A model generated the notes under the pieces. That model was given only the letters and a program-made list of their open reading frames with translations, had not been told where the DNA came from and ran no database searches. Of a stretch of DNA of 53,248 bases, positions 18,463 through 26,539 are shown one piece after another. Position numbers and translations under genes: made by a program. The stretch is from Candidatus Saccharimonadota bacterium (GTDB taxonomy: Bacteria; Eremiobacterota; Xenobia; Xenobiales; Xenobiaceae): NCBI GenBank assembly GCA_004554425.1, contig SFMI01000011.1, forward strand, positions 1 to 53,248. The letters run 5' to 3'. Within the stretch, counting starts at the first letter, position 1. Each line of letters begins with the position of its first letter.

Positions 18463-18837
18463 TTAGTGCTGCTGCAAAACGTAAGAAACGAGAATGGAAA
18501 GAACGACAAAAGCGACAGCAAAATAATTGCCAGCAGTCTTTAAGTTCTCTTCAAAACTCTTTTTACCCTGATATTTATGATCGACAGCAGAGCTTCCGCC
18601 ACCTAACATACCTTGTAAGCCGCCCTGCTTCTGCTCTTGACTCATAACAATACCAGTTAAGCAAAGGCAAACCATCAAGTAGAGAAACATCAATATATAC
18701 TGCACAACGTTCAGCTTCATGACAACGGGAGCGGAAGCAGCAGCATCAGGAGCGGCGGCTGCTGTAGCGGCAGCGACTCCTCCAGGCACAGCTTGGCCCA
18801 AGAAAGACCAAATGCTCAAACAGACGTCTAAATACAT
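18463..18837 (-). CDS. secG: Preprotein translocase subunit SecG
   Basis: 124 residues. Two membrane helices (about residues 46-64 and 102-120) flank the SecG signature GIVMSQEQKQGGLQGMLGGG. SecG assists SecYE in protein export. The family is usually 70-110 residues. Here an Ala-rich N-terminal extension of about 39 residues precedes the first canonical helix (an internal ATG at 18720 would give a standard SecG). AGGAATT lies upstream of the long start. The gap-pgk-tpi-secG order is a common bacterial arrangement and supports the call. It is 29 bases downstream of tpiA. Confidence 0.9.
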   Translation of the reverse strand: MYLDVCLSIWSFLGQAVPGGVAAATAAAAPDAAASAPVVMKLNVVQYILMFLYLMVCLCLTGIVMSQEQKQGGLQGMLGGGSSAVDHKYQGKKSFEENLKTAGNYFAVAFVVLSILVSYVLQQH

Positions 18838-18866
18838 TATTCCAATTCCTAATCCAAAAGTGAAAA

Positions 18867-19619
18867 CTAATAGCGAACAATCTGGGCAAAGCTGTCAGCT
18901 TTGAGGCTGGCTCCACCAACTAAAGCTCCGTCGATATCACTGCAAGCCATAAAACCAGCTACGTTGTTAGGTTTTACGCTGCCGCCGTAAAGCAAGCGAA
19001 CCTTGTCAGCAATTTCCTGTCCGAAAATTTCGGCCAAAGTTTTGCGTAACAAGATCATAATCTCGTTAGCTCCTTCGGGAGTATCAGTTTTGCCAGTGCC
19101 AATAGCCCAAATAGGCTCATAAGCGATAACTAACTGACTGCCGTCTTTTATTTCCAAACCTTTGAGAGCACCGCGCAATTGACCGGTGACAACTTCGGCA
19201 GTCTTATCTTCTTCACGCTGAGCTAAGCTTTCACCTACACAAAGAATAGGAATAAGATTGTGAGAAACTGCAGCAGCGACTTTAGCAGCACAAGTCTCGT
19301 CAGTTTCGCCAAACATAGCTCTGCGCTCTGAGTGGCCAACAATGACCATACGACAGCCGACATCTAAAAGCATAGGAGCAGAAACTTCACCAGTAAAAGC
19401 ACCGGAATCTTTCCAATAAAGGTCCTGAGCTCCTAAATAGACGTTTCTGCGTCCTTCAACTAATTTTTCAATATCGGCCAAAAGGTGAAAAGGAGGACAA
19501 ATAGCGATATCGCGATCCTTGACATCACTTACCTGAGCCATAAGCTCATTAACTAAATCGTTGGCATCTTTACGAGCCATATTCATTTTCCAGTTAGCTG
19601 CTAAAAGCGGAACGCGCAT
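18867..19619 (-). CDS. tpiA: Triosephosphate isomerase
   Basis: 250 residues from the ATG at 19619, which has GGAGG about five bases before it; a longer frame to 19661 has no matching family residues. It interconverts dihydroxyacetone phosphate and glyceraldehyde 3-phosphate. Lys11 in NWKMN, the catalytic His in VIVGHSERR, the catalytic Glu in AYEPIWAIGTGKT and the phosphate loop LLYGGSVKPNN are all present. Confidence 0.97.
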   Translation of the reverse strand: MRVPLLAANWKMNMARKDANDLVNELMAQVSDVKDRDIAICPPFHLLADIEKLVEGRRNVYLGAQDLYWKDSGAFTGEVSAPMLLDVGCRMVIVGHSERRAMFGETDETCAAKVAAAVSHNLIPILCVGESLAQREEDKTAEVVTGQLRGALKGLEIKDGSQLVIAYEPIWAIGTGKTDTPEGANEIMILLRKTLAEIFGQEIADKVRLLYGGSVKPNNVAGFMACSDIDGALVGGASLKADSFAQIVRY

Positions 19620-19633
19620 AAAACCTCCAAAAT

Positions 19634-19675
19634 CTAAAAAATGATAGCAAGACCGAGGCAAACGGTCAAGCTATC
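19634..19675 (-). terminator. Intrinsic terminator between pgk and tpiA
   Basis: On the minus strand GATAGC..GACCG pairs with CGGTC..GCTATC, with a small TT/TT internal loop, followed by ATTTTTT. It lies in the 78-base pgk-tpiA gap. Confidence 0.75.
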
Positions 19676-19697
19676 AAAAAAAACTAAAGATATAATC

Positions 19698-20876
19698 TTA
19701 CTTATAAAGGGCCACTACGCCGGGAAGCTGACGTCCCTCAACAAATTCCAAGGAAGCACCACCGCCAGTAGAAACGTGGGTAATCTTGGAGGCTAAACCG
19801 GCCTGAGTAAGAGCGGCTACGGAATCTCCACCGCCGACTACACTGCGAGCGCCAGAAGCGGCCACAGCTTCGGCAATTTGACGGGTACCGAAGTCGAAAG
19901 GTTTCTTCTCAAATACGCCAACAGGGCCATTCCAGAAGATCGTCTTAGCTTTGCTGATGATCTCTTTGAAGTTTTCCACTGTCTTAGCACCGATGTCTAC
20001 ACCCATCTTGTCAGCGGGAATAGCGGTCACATCAACGTTGGCATGAGGAGCATTTTCAGCAATTTCATCTACGACAACGACATCGACAGGAAGAACGATC
20101 TTGGTCTTGGTGCCCTCAGCCTTGTCCAAAATAGATTTAGGAACAGATAAGTCACCATCGCAAAGAGAGCGACCGATTTCTATACCACGCACTTTGAGGA
20201 AAGGATAAGCCATACCGCCACCGACCAAAATAGCGTCAGCTTTGCCAATCAGGTTTTCCATAACGCCGATCTTATCGGAGACTTTGGCGCCACCTAAAAT
20301 AACAATGAAAGGAGACTCAGCAGCAGTTAAAAGCTTGCCCAACTCGTTAAGCTCTTTTTCCATAAGCAAACCAGCGGCAGAAGGAAGGAAGTGAGCTACA
20401 CCAGTCGTGGAAGCGTGAGCACGGTGAGCGGAACCGAAAGCGTCATTGACATAAACATCGGCTAAAGAAGCCAACTCTTTGGCAAAAGCTTCGTCATTAT
20501 CGGTTTCCTGGGCATAGAAGCGAACATTTTCAAGCAACATCACTTGGCCGGGCTTAAGCTCTTTGGCCATTTTGTGCACTTCTTCACCAATGCAATCAGG
20601 AGCCATGATAACTTCCTGACCTAAAAGCTCGGACAAACGAGCAGCGGCGGGCTTTAAGGAGAATTTAGGATCTTTCTTCCCCTTAGGACGACCTAAGTGA
20701 GAAGCTAAGATAACGGCAGCACCGTTTTCCAAGAGAGCCTTAATGGTGGGCAAAGCAGCGCGTATACGAGTATCGTCAGTAACTCTTTCGCCATCTAAGG
20801 GCACGTTAAAATCGACGCGAACCAAAACCTTTTTGCCTTTTACGTCGATATCACGAATAGTGTTAAATTTACTCAT
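19698..20876 (-). CDS. pgk: Phosphoglycerate kinase
   Basis: 392 residues, normal for PGK. It forms ATP from 1,3-bisphosphoglycerate in glycolysis. Motifs: KKVLVRVDFNVPLD (N-terminal substrate-binding strand), SHLGRPKG, LLENVRFY, FVNDAFGSAHRAHAST-like segment, GGAKVSDKIGV, and the nucleotide-binding VVGGGDSVAAL and STGGGASLEF. GAGGA lies nine bases before the ATG. Confidence 0.98.
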   Translation of the reverse strand: MSKFNTIRDIDVKGKKVLVRVDFNVPLDGERVTDDTRIRAALPTIKALLENGAAVILASHLGRPKGKKDPKFSLKPAAARLSELLGQEVIMAPDCIGEEVHKMAKELKPGQVMLLENVRFYAQETDNDEAFAKELASLADVYVNDAFGSAHRAHASTTGVAHFLPSAAGLLMEKELNELGKLLTAAESPFIVILGGAKVSDKIGVMENLIGKADAILVGGGMAYPFLKVRGIEIGRSLCDGDLSVPKSILDKAEGTKTKIVLPVDVVVVDEIAENAPHANVDVTAIPADKMGVDIGAKTVENFKEIISKAKTIFWNGPVGVFEKKPFDFGTRQIAEAVAASGARSVVGGGDSVAALTQAGLASKITHVSTGGGASLEFVEGRQLPGVVALYK

Positions 20877-20999
20877 TTGCGAACGTCCTCTTTATTTAAT
20901 ATCTATCGGGGCCCCTGTCAAATATCCCGGGGCTGCGGACGAAGAGCGCCTAGCCTGGTATATAGTTCCAAACCGACGCTCATGAATAAGCTGAGAACA

Positions 21000-21030
21000 A
21001 AAGAAAAGCCCGGAAAAAGCTCCGGGCCGG
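21000..21030 (-). terminator. Intrinsic terminator between gap and pgk
   Basis: On the minus strand GCCCGG and CCGGGC form a stem around an AGCTTTTT loop, followed by TTTTCTTTT. It would reduce read-through from gap into pgk. Confidence 0.75.
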
Positions 21031-21045
21031 GTTCATCTAATAAAA

Positions 21046-22074
21046 CTAGCGCTCGCTGATGTGGTAGTTACCAGTGGCCATGTAGTTTACCAAGTCGGCT
21101 ACACGGTTGGAATAGCCCCACTCGTTGTCGTACCAAGACATAACCTTAACCATGTCGCCCTGAACCATAGTCAAAGGAAGGTCTACGATGCTGGAACGAG
21201 GATCCATCTTGTAGTCTACGGAGACCAAAGGCTCTTCGGAAGCGCCCAATACACCCTTCATCTTACCAGCAGCGGCTTCACGGAAAGCGGCGTTTACTTC
21301 TTCAGCGGTTACGCCTTCTTTTTCAACGTAAGCGACGAGGTCAACGATGCTGACGGTAGGGGTAGGCACGCGCATGGCGAGACCATCAAATTTGCCCTTC
21401 AATTCGGGGATTACCAAAGCAACAGCCTTAGCGGCACCGGTGGTGGTAGGAATCATGGAAAGGGCAGCAGCACGGGCACGGCGGAGGTCGCTGTGGGGCA
21501 GGTCTAAGATGCGCTGGTCGTTGGTGTAAGAGTGGATAGTGGTCATCAAAGCGCGCTTGATACCGAACTTCTCATTCAACACTTTGGCGAAAGGAGCCAA
21601 GCAGTTGGTGGTGCAGGAAGCGTTGGATACGATGTTGTGTTTGGCGGGATCGTAATTCTCGTGGTTTACGCCCATAACAATGGTGATATCCTCGCCTTTA
21701 GCGGGAGCGGTGATGACGACTTTCTTGGCGCCGGCTTCGAGGTGCCAGGAAGCCTTCTCGCGATCACGGAAGAGACCGGTGGACTCTACTACGAAGTCTA
21801 CATTCATCTCTTTCCAAGGAAGGTTCTTAGGATCTCTCTCGGCTAAAATCTTGATCTCATGGCCGTTGATAACGATGGCGCCTTCTTTTTCTTCGACGGT
21901 GCCATTGAAAATGCCATAGTTAGAGTCGTATTTGAAAAGGTGAGCCAATACAGAGGGTTTGGTGAGGTCGTTGATAGCGACAACTTCCATAACATCGCTG
22001 TAGTTCTCAATCATCATCTTGGCAACTTGGCGACCAATACGACCAAAACCGTTAATAGCAACACGTACTGACAT
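21046..22074 (-). CDS. gapA: Glyceraldehyde-3-phosphate dehydrogenase
   Basis: 342 residues from the ATG at 22074 (GGAGG upstream); the longer frame to 22152 is not family-like. It oxidises glyceraldehyde 3-phosphate with NAD and phosphate. NAD-binding AINGFGRIGRQ at the N-terminus, catalytic Cys in SNASCTTNCLAP, and the catalytic His in TTIHSYTNDQ are all intact, as is WYDNEWGYSNR near the end. First gene of the glycolytic cluster on this strand. Confidence 0.98.
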   Translation of the reverse strand: MSVRVAINGFGRIGRQVAKMMIENYSDVMEVVAINDLTKPSVLAHLFKYDSNYGIFNGTVEEKEGAIVINGHEIKILAERDPKNLPWKEMNVDFVVESTGLFRDREKASWHLEAGAKKVVITAPAKGEDITIVMGVNHENYDPAKHNIVSNASCTTNCLAPFAKVLNEKFGIKRALMTTIHSYTNDQRILDLPHSDLRRARAAALSMIPTTTGAAKAVALVIPELKGKFDGLAMRVPTPTVSIVDLVAYVEKEGVTAEEVNAAFREAAAGKMKGVLGASEEPLVSVDYKMDPRSSIVDLPLTMVQGDMVKVMSWYDNEWGYSNRVADLVNYMATGNYHISER

Positions 22075-22233
22075 TTTTTCCTCCAAAAATAGACGCCCAA
22101 ACCTTATACAGGCGTCGGTTAAGAAACTCGCCAAAAGCCTGACAGCTTTCATCCAACCGCAGGCTTTGTTTTCTAAAAAACCTTTTAACGCGGTGCCTTT
22201 TCGCTAGCTCTGAGCCTGCATTCCTTCAAAGAA

Positions 22234-22242
22234 ATGTTAGAA
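22234..22242 (+). promoter_or_regulatory. Extended -10 promoter candidate for sugar transporter
   Basis: TGTTAGAAT is an extended -10 on the plus strand about 235 bases upstream of the binding-protein gene. The same form occurs before glnS (TGCTAGAAT) and alr (TGCTAAGAT). No good -35. The 22075-22477 gap otherwise shows no gene that I can support. Confidence 0.3.
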
Positions 22243-22477
22243 TTTTATTCACAATTAAATTTTTTGCGACCTGTCGTCCGGGAGCACTTAACAATCTGCA
22301 CTATATGGACGTTTTTTCTTGCAGATAGTCGTTTTATGGTCGTTATTATAAAAGCAAATTATCCCTTGATAATCCGCCTGCCTTAATATTGGCACTGACA
22401 CTGCATAAAGTCTAAGTTTGCTGCCTAAAAAAGCATTAGAAGGGGGAACTCTAACTCACAAAACGAAGTCTACGCCT

Positions 22478-23701
22478 ATGCGTCGTTTGTGCTTCTTTTC
22501 AATTTTTGTTCTTTTAGCCAGCTTGCTATTCGCTGGCTGTATGCAAAAAGAAACAGGCCCCAAGCCTCTCTTAATCTGGTCAGGTATGGATGCCGAGTTT
22601 CCAACCCTCAAACGTCAGTGCCAGGCCTTTGAAAAAGAGACCGGCCTGAAGGTTGAGCTTTTAAAAGTACCCTACCGAGATCTTAAAAATAAGTTTCTCG
22701 TAGCGGCTCCAGCTGGTTTAGGCCCAGATATTTTAGTGGGTGCTCAAGACTGGATCGGTATGTTAGCTGTCGCCGACTTGCTTTCTCCTGTTCCTGAAGG
22801 CGTCATTAACAAAAGCGATTATGTGCCGGTCTCTTTGGATTCCGTTCAGTTTAACCAAAAAACTTATATGGCTCCTCTGTGTATGGAATGCCTAGCCATG
22901 TTCCGCAACCCGGATTTAATGGCTGAGCAGCCTAAAACTCTCAGCGATTTAGTAGAGAAAGCCCAAAAAGTTCAAAAAGATTCACAAGGTAAAATCAACG
23001 GCTTCTATTTCGAAATAAAAGAGCCTTACTTCTCTTTGCCTTTCCTTATAGCTGATGGAGCCTACCTCATAGGTAAAGATGCCAATGGTAATTACGTACC
23101 CACCGATGTAGGCATGAATACTCCAGGCGCTGCCAAAGGCGCGGAGTTTTTACGCGATCTCGGCCAAAAGTATAATCTTATCAAACAAGGTAGCACGGAA
23201 AATATCTCCAGAACTCTTTTCCTCGAGAATAAAGCAGCCGTAATTCTCAATGGTCCCTGGTTCCTCGAACAAGTAAGAGCTGCCGGCGTTCATTATTCCA
23301 TTGATCCCTTCCCCACCACCGACTCTGGCAACTTAATTAAGCCCTTCCTCGGCGTCCAGGGATTTATGCTTAACAAATACTCTAAACGGCAGCAAGACGC
23401 CGCCAAACTTATGGCCTTCTTAAGCTCTCCGGAAAACATGGCCGAAATGAGCCAAACTTCCGGACGTCCTCCGGTAAAGAGCAAAGCCCTCGAACTTTGC
23501 CAAGACAATAAAGATATTGTCGCTTTCGCCGAAATTTGTGCCAACAGTATGCCAATGCCTACCCATCCAGCAGCCATGCAAGTCTGGGAGCCTATGAGAC
23601 AGAGCATCGAACTCATTAGCAAAGGCCAAGTAGACATTCCTACCGAGCTCAAAACGGCTAACGATCGCATAATACAAAAGATCAATCTTATGCTCGAATA
23701 A
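22478..23701 (+). CDS. ABC transporter sugar-binding lipoprotein (MalE family)
   Basis: About 407 residues from the ATG at 22478; the frame extends to a TTG at 22418, but the lipoprotein signal starts at MRRLCFF. The lipobox is F-A-G-C (Cys21). The mature protein matches extracellular solute-binding family 1: LLIWSGMDAEFP.., FEKETGLKVELLKVPY, GPDILVGAQDWIG, and NKAAVILNGPWFLEQ. It binds a maltose- or maltodextrin-like sugar for the two permeases that follow. The spacing to the first permease gene is 28 bases. Confidence 0.9.
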   Translation: MRRLCFFSIFVLLASLLFAGCMQKETGPKPLLIWSGMDAEFPTLKRQCQAFEKETGLKVELLKVPYRDLKNKFLVAAPAGLGPDILVGAQDWIGMLAVADLLSPVPEGVINKSDYVPVSLDSVQFNQKTYMAPLCMECLAMFRNPDLMAEQPKTLSDLVEKAQKVQKDSQGKINGFYFEIKEPYFSLPFLIADGAYLIGKDANGNYVPTDVGMNTPGAAKGAEFLRDLGQKYNLIKQGSTENISRTLFLENKAAVILNGPWFLEQVRAAGVHYSIDPFPTTDSGNLIKPFLGVQGFMLNKYSKRQQDAAKLMAFLSSPENMAEMSQTSGRPPVKSKALELCQDNKDIVAFAEICANSMPMPTHPAAMQVWEPMRQSIELISKGQVDIPTELKTANDRIIQKINLMLE

Positions 23702-23729
23702 GCATCAACTAAGCTGTAGGGGAATATTT

Positions 23730-24683
23730 ATGAAGAAGAATGATGGACTAATTCCATATGCATACCTCACTCCAGCCCTGATCTTGCTGGGAGTGTTGAG
23801 TTTGCTGCCCAATCTCTACTCAGTATACTTGGCCTTTACCAATTACTCGCTTTATCACTACAACGAGTTTGAATTCGTTGGCTTGCGCAATTTCATGAAG
23901 ATTATCAGTGGTCCCGAAACAGCCACCTTCATGCGCGTATTCTTATGGACCTTAGTCTGGGCCGGTGGTTCAGTAATCTTCAGTCAGGCTATCGGCATTT
24001 TCTTGGCCATTTTGCTAAATAAGCCGGACTTAAAAGGCAGTTCTTTTTACAGAACCCTCTTTATTGTGCCCTGGGCTATTCCGGCTTTCATCTCTGTATT
24101 GATGTGGCAAGGTTTGCTCAACACAGAATTTGGCGCTTTCAACGTCATCCTCAAAAATTTGGGCTTAGATCATGTCATTCAGTATGTTCTTGGTTTAATG
24201 GGTTGCGATTTGCAATTGCCCATTGCCTGGCTGGACAGAGTTGGCTGGGCCCATATTTCTGTGCTTATGGTCAACATTTGGCTGGCTTTCCCCTTCCAGC
24301 TGACCGTATGTTTGGGCGCTTTGCAATCTGTGCCTACCGACGTTTACGAAGCGGCCGACGTCGATGGAGCCAGCCCTTGGCTTCAATTCAAAACCATAAC
24401 TCTTCCCTTGCTCCGCTCTTCTTTGTTGCCGGTGCTCATTTCCAGCTTTGCTTTTAACTTTAACCAGTTCACCGCCATCTATCTTTTAACAGCTGGCGGA
24501 CCTCCCGTTCCTGGTAGCGATGCCGGAGCTACAGACATCTTGATTACCTATTCTTACAAGTTGGCCTTCAACTCATTCCAGTACGGTCTGGCTTGCGCCT
24601 ACGCTATATTCATCTTTATCTTGGTAGCCACTCTCTCCGGCATCAACTTTAAGATGACCGGCGCCTTCGACGATATTAAGTAA
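23730..24683 (+). CDS. ABC sugar transporter permease (MalF type)
   Basis: 317 residues, about six to seven membrane helices. The cytoplasmic EAA loop reads EAADVDGASPWLQFKTITLPLL (about residues 207-228), the docking site for the ATPase. TLFIVPWAIPAFISVLMW is also typical of MalF-like subunits. It lacks the long periplasmic P2 insertion of E. coli MalF. It is 12 bases upstream of the second permease. Confidence 0.93.
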   Translation: MKKNDGLIPYAYLTPALILLGVLSLLPNLYSVYLAFTNYSLYHYNEFEFVGLRNFMKIISGPETATFMRVFLWTLVWAGGSVIFSQAIGIFLAILLNKPDLKGSSFYRTLFIVPWAIPAFISVLMWQGLLNTEFGAFNVILKNLGLDHVIQYVLGLMGCDLQLPIAWLDRVGWAHISVLMVNIWLAFPFQLTVCLGALQSVPTDVYEAADVDGASPWLQFKTITLPLLRSSLLPVLISSFAFNFNQFTAIYLLTAGGPPVPGSDAGATDILITYSYKLAFNSFQYGLACAYAIFIFILVATLSGINFKMTGAFDDIK

Positions 24684-24695
24684 AGAGGAATTGCT

Positions 24696-25556
24696 ATGTC
24701 TAGAAAAATGACCACCTTCCAAAAGATATTGCTCCATTTACTGCTTATCATTTGTGTAGGCATGACAATTATGCCGGTCGTATTGGTGTTCTTCTCTTCT
24801 TTAAAAGAGAGTTCAACGCTAATTTCTACCAGCTTAATTCCTAAATTCAGCGAACTTTCCTTAGTAAATTATAAGCGTTTGCTAACTGAGACCCCCTTCT
24901 TGCGCTGGGTGTGGAATACGGTAGTAGTTTCGGCTCTTTCCAGCGTTATTGCCATTATAGTCACAGCTTTGGCTGGCTATGCCTTTTCACGCTTCAAATT
25001 CTTCGGACGTAAAAATGGCTTGATGGCTATGATCCTCTTGCAAATGTTCCCTGCCGCCATGGCTATGGTAGCTATCTTCAGTATGTTGCAGCATTTGGGA
25101 GATTTGACCGGTGGTTTAATCGGCTTAGATTCGTTGCTCGGCTTGTCACTTGTTTATATTGGCGCTGGTATTCCCTTCAATACTTGGATGATCAAAGGCT
25201 ACGTAGATTCATTACCTAAAGAATTGGAAGAATCAGCTCTTATCGATGGTGCCGGTACGACTAAAACTTTTACTCGCATCATCCTTCCCTTAATGGGCCC
25301 AATTTTGGCTGTAGTAGCTATCTTCAATTTCATTAGTCCTTACAGCGACTTCATTTTCCCCTCCGTAGTTATTTTTGACGAGAGTAAATACACTCTGGCC
25401 GTCGGTATGCAAAGCTTCATTTCAGGAAACTTCTCTACCAACTGGTCCCTTTTTACAGCCGGTTCCATTTTAGGCGCGATTCCTATTATGGTACTCTTCT
25501 TCGTGTTGCAAGGCTTCTTAGTTGAAGGTTTGACTAAAGGTGCCGTAAAGGGCTAA
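24696..25556 (+). CDS. ABC sugar transporter permease (MalG type)
   Basis: 286 residues, six membrane helices. The EAA loop is ELEESALIDGAGTTKTFTRIILPLMGP (about residues 178-204). AGYAFSRFKFFGRK and LLQMFPAAMAMVAIF are typical of MalG. With the MalF-like subunit it forms the channel for the MalE-like binding protein. No ATP-binding subunit is in the window, so a shared MsmK/MalK-type ATPase elsewhere is expected. Confidence 0.94.
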   Translation: MSRKMTTFQKILLHLLLIICVGMTIMPVVLVFFSSLKESSTLISTSLIPKFSELSLVNYKRLLTETPFLRWVWNTVVVSALSSVIAIIVTALAGYAFSRFKFFGRKNGLMAMILLQMFPAAMAMVAIFSMLQHLGDLTGGLIGLDSLLGLSLVYIGAGIPFNTWMIKGYVDSLPKELEESALIDGAGTTKTFTRIILPLMGPILAVVAIFNFISPYSDFIFPSVVIFDESKYTLAVGMQSFISGNFSTNWSLFTAGSILGAIPIMVLFFVLQGFLVEGLTKGAVKG

Positions 25557-25578
25557 TCAATATAATAGCCAATAGTCG

Positions 25579-25619
25579 ATATCCAAGGTTCAACTTTGTG
25601 AGCCTTGGATATTTTTTTA
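25579..25619 (+). terminator. Intrinsic terminator after the sugar transporter
   Basis: ATATCCAAGG and CCTTGGATAT form a perfect ten-base stem followed by seven or eight T. Confidence 0.92.
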
Positions 25620-25694
25620 ACAGATACTCCCCCAGCGCTATCAAAGTTTGGCTGGGACAGCGACCAATCTAGAAAAAGAAAGAACCGATATTCA

Positions 25695-26312
25695 GTGTTC
25701 TGCGCCACTATAAAAAAAATCGCCTGTTTAGGCTTAGGTGTTGCTTGGCTATTACTGAATTTAAGCTATCCATTTCAAGCTATTGCTCAGGATCAGCTTT
25801 TGCAAGAGCCCTACAAATCAAAAGCCTACCTTAATTCTTATTATCAAGCCGTACGCTACTACAATTCTGAACTCAGTGACCGCGATACCAGAACTATCGT
25901 TTTAGCCATTCTACACTATGCATATGAGTATTCTCTCGATCCGCGTTTTGTTATGGCCGTTATTGCCTGTGAGTCAGGTTTTAACCCTCAAGCTGTTTCT
26001 CCGGCCGGAGCTATAGGTTTAGGACAACTTATGCCCGATACGGCCAGATCAGTAAAAACTAACGATCCTTACAATATCAATCTAAATATACGCGGAGCTT
26101 GTTACCTTCTTAAAAGTCACTTGTTAAGCTATGGTTGCCGCAATACTTTAAATTTATCATATTTTCCCAAAGCGATGTCTTTAACTTTAGCAGCTTACAA
26201 TGCCGGTCCGGGAGCAGTTTCTAAATATAACGGAGTGCCGCCTTATCGAGAGACACAAAACTACGTCCACAATGTAATAAAAGAATATCGACGCCTCTGT
26301 GGACGCGAATAA
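25695..26312 (+). CDS. SLT-type lytic transglycosylase
   Basis: About 205 residues from GTG at 25695. The frame is open to a TTG at 25605, but that start lies inside the preceding terminator stem. A hydrophobic segment followed by AIA-Q looks like a signal peptide. The SLT domain is clear: catalytic Glu in VIACESGFNPQAVSPAG, then AIGLGQLMPDTA, and LAAYNAGPGAVSKYNG with YVHNV near the end. It cleaves the N-acetylmuramyl-N-acetylglucosamine bond of peptidoglycan. Start assignment is weak because no clear ribosome binding site is seen. Confidence 0.88.
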   Translation: MFCATIKKIACLGLGVAWLLLNLSYPFQAIAQDQLLQEPYKSKAYLNSYYQAVRYYNSELSDRDTRTIVLAILHYAYEYSLDPRFVMAVIACESGFNPQAVSPAGAIGLGQLMPDTARSVKTNDPYNINLNIRGACYLLKSHLLSYGCRNTLNLSYFPKAMSLTLAAYNAGPGAVSKYNGVPPYRETQNYVHNVIKEYRRLCGRE

Positions 26313-26340
26313 AATAAAAAAGCCTTTATTTTATTTCTTT
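26309..26340 (+). terminator. AT-only hairpin after lytic transglycosylase
   Basis: AATAAAATAAA and TTTATTTTATT can pair around AAAGCC. All pairs are A-T, so terminator function is uncertain. Confidence 0.35.
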
Positions 26341-26388
26341 AAAGAAACGTATATAAGTTCATAGTATTAAAATAGCTATCAGCTTCAT

Positions 26389-26474
26389 GGGGAAAGACGC
26401 CGCGCAACAGCAACGAAAAGACGCTGCTTTCCCAGTACAAGGAAGGACAAACTTTTAAATTAGGCAATTTAAAG
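26389..26474 (+). other. Structured leader RNA candidate before TPR gene
   Basis: GGGAAAG (26390-26396) pairs with CTTTCCC (26427-26433), and CAGC/GCTG (26408-26411, 26423-26426) pair inside. A second hairpin CTTT(T)AAATT/AATTTAAAG spans 26452-26474. The GGGGA at 26389 could alternatively pair with TCCCC at 26475-26479. It lies in the untranslated region before 26540. It matches no riboswitch consensus I know. Confidence 0.4.
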
Positions 26475-26539
26475 TCCCCAAAAGACACACGTTCATAACG
26501 ATTGAAGACTACAGATATACAAGAATAAGGGAGTTAAAC

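Noticed and set aside
22418..22477. TTG start for the sugar-binding protein
   Set aside because: It would put 20 residues before the lipoprotein signal, and the ATG at 22478 gives a normal lipobox distance.
26341..26539. c-di-GMP, cobalamin or glutamine riboswitch
   Set aside because: The conserved cores (GACGCAAAGCC, the cobalamin GCxxCC pattern, or the glutamine GGAAGUAGG type) are absent. Only generic hairpins can be seen.
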